This document shows, in pieces, positions 4,707 through 5,463 of a stretch of DNA of 5,463 bases. Below the pieces are notes generated by a model that searched no databases, had not been told where the DNA came from, and worked only from the letters and a program-made list of their open reading frames with translations. A program made the position numbers and the translations under genes. Each line of letters opens with the position of its first letter. Position 1 is the first letter of the stretch. Origin of the DNA: an uncultured Blautia sp. (lineage in GTDB: Bacteria > Bacillota > Clostridia > Lachnospirales > Lachnospiraceae); contig URHH01000160.1 of the NCBI GenBank assembly GCA_900547615.1, forward strand, positions 1 to 5,463, given 5' to 3'.

Positions 4707-5463
4707 ATGCTTCTCTGGATAATAAGCGCCGGATTTTTTCTGACGGCAGCCGGACTTTTTATAAAAATCAGAATGATGCAGAAAAGTGCAGATGAAATCG
4801 GAAGAATATTCGGGGAGTGCCTTTTGGAGGATACGAATATGCAGATCACCGTTTCTTCAGGAGACAGGCATATTCGAAGGCTGGCAGCAGATATAAACAG
4901 AGAACTGAAACTTCTGCGGGCGCAGAGACGGAGGTATCAGCAGGGAGACAGGGAACTGAAAGAGGCAGTAACCAATATTTCCCACGATCTTCGAACGCCG
5001 CTTACGGCAATCAGCGGGTACCTGGAACTTCTGGAAGAGGAGGAAAAAAGTGAAGCAGTAAAGAGGTATCTTTTTTGTATAAAGAACAGAACGGAAGCAA
5101 TGAAAGATCTTACAGAGGAACTGTTCTGTTACACGATTGTCCGTTCAGAGGAACCAAAAAAGAAAGAAAAAACAGATATTTCCAGTGTTTTGGAGGAGAG
5201 TCTTTTAAGCTTTTACGGGGCGATGGTGAGTAAGGGAATTGTGCCGGAAATTCAAGTGCCAGATAAGAAAATAATCCGAAATGTAAATAAGGCGTCTCTT
5301 GTAAGAGTATTTGGAAATATCATAAGTAATATGATAAAATACAGCGAAGGAGAAATGAAAGTGGAGCTTTTGGAAAACGGAGAAATACATTTTTCAAATA
5401 AAGCGCCAAAGCTTCAGACTGTGCAGGTAGAAAAACTGTTTGACCGCTTTTTTACAGTGGAAG
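4707..5463 (+). CDS. sensor histidine kinase, partial (C-terminus off window)
   Basis: The frame from ATG 4707 stays open to the right edge: 252 residues, with the 3' end missing. One membrane segment is seen at about 3-20, followed by a charged linker that includes DTNMQITVSSGDRHIRRLA (42-60), a stretch I associate with a common clostridial kinase family. The dimerisation/phosphoacceptor domain has ISHDLRTPLTAISGY (91-105), with His93 as the predicted phosphorylation site. The ATPase domain shows the N-box region NIISNMIKYSEG (204-215) and the F-box LFDRFF (244-249). The usual DxGxG (G1) motif between them is not recognisable; ENGEIHFSNKAP (223-234) stands in its place. The second glycine-rich box would lie past the edge. 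There is no extracytoplasmic sensor domain, so the signal is probably received within the membrane or from the neighbouring transporter (inference, as for BceS-type kinases). Its partner should be the regulator at 2174-2857, separated from it by the transporter genes. It follows the permease by 13 bp. Confidence 0.9.
   Translation, partial: MLLWIISAGFFLTAAGLFIKIRMMQKSADEIGRIFGECLLEDTNMQITVSSGDRHIRRLAADINRELKLLRAQRRRYQQGDRELKEAVTNISHDLRTPLTAISGYLELLEEEEKSEAVKRYLFCIKNRTEAMKDLTEELFCYTIVRSEEPKKKEKTDISSVLEESLLSFYGAMVSKGIVPEIQVPDKKIIRNVNKASLVRVFGNIISNMIKYSEGEMKVELLENGEIHFSNKAPKLQTVQVEKLFDRFFTVE

Noticed and set aside
4817..5053. A 78-codon open frame on the + strand near the kinase start
   Set aside because: It overlaps the kinase in another frame. 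The kinase frame carries the ISHDLRTPLT phosphoacceptor motif and stays open to the window edge.

Overview
The window looks like chromosomal DNA from a low-GC, Gram-positive anaerobe of the Clostridia, most likely a gut Lachnospiraceae (Blautia/Ruminococcus/Dorea-like). This is inferred from AT-rich intergenic DNA, strong purine-rich ribosome binding sites, a sortase-anchored surface protein with an NPKTG motif, and a kinase/ABC module of a type common in that family. The genus cannot be fixed from sequence reading alone. Every gene I can support lies on the + strand.

Layout. (1) 1-234 is the C-terminal end of a cell-wall-anchored surface protein, closed by a clean hairpin terminator at 251-284. 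(2) 285-439 is an AT-rich promoter region. (3) 440-637 encodes a 65-residue stand-alone BFD-like [2Fe-2S] protein. It is followed after 49 bp by a C69-family dipeptidase (687-2174). (4) The dipeptidase stop codon shares a base with the start codon of an OmpR/PhoB-type response regulator (2174-2857). (5) An 80-bp gap (2858-2937) holds repeats, a 17-bp near-palindrome and a possible weak promoter. (6) An ABC ATPase (2938-3852), an ABC-2 permease (3845-4693) and a sensor histidine kinase (4707 to past the right edge) follow with overlapping or very short junctions.

How the genes probably work together. Regulator, ATPase, permease and kinase form a two-component system plus BcrAB/lantibiotic-immunity-like exporter module. 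In related modules the kinase responds to a cell-envelope-active peptide and the regulator raises expression of the transporter. The kinase here has almost no extracytoplasmic part, whereas the permease has an outside loop of about 70 residues, so sensing through the transporter or the membrane is plausible but unproven. The dipeptidase is physically joined to this module by the stop/start overlap, so peptide hydrolysis and peptide-antibiotic response may be co-expressed. The role of the iron-sulfur protein is unknown.

The gene families are all recognisable and I see no wholly new system. The most notable points are the dipeptidase-regulator coupling, the structured gap before the ATPase gene, and a 14-bp sequence shared (13/14) by the two leader regions. 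Several start codons are moved downstream from the longest possible open frame because a good ribosome binding site decides them. Two real genes run off the window edges: the surface protein on the left and the kinase on the right.
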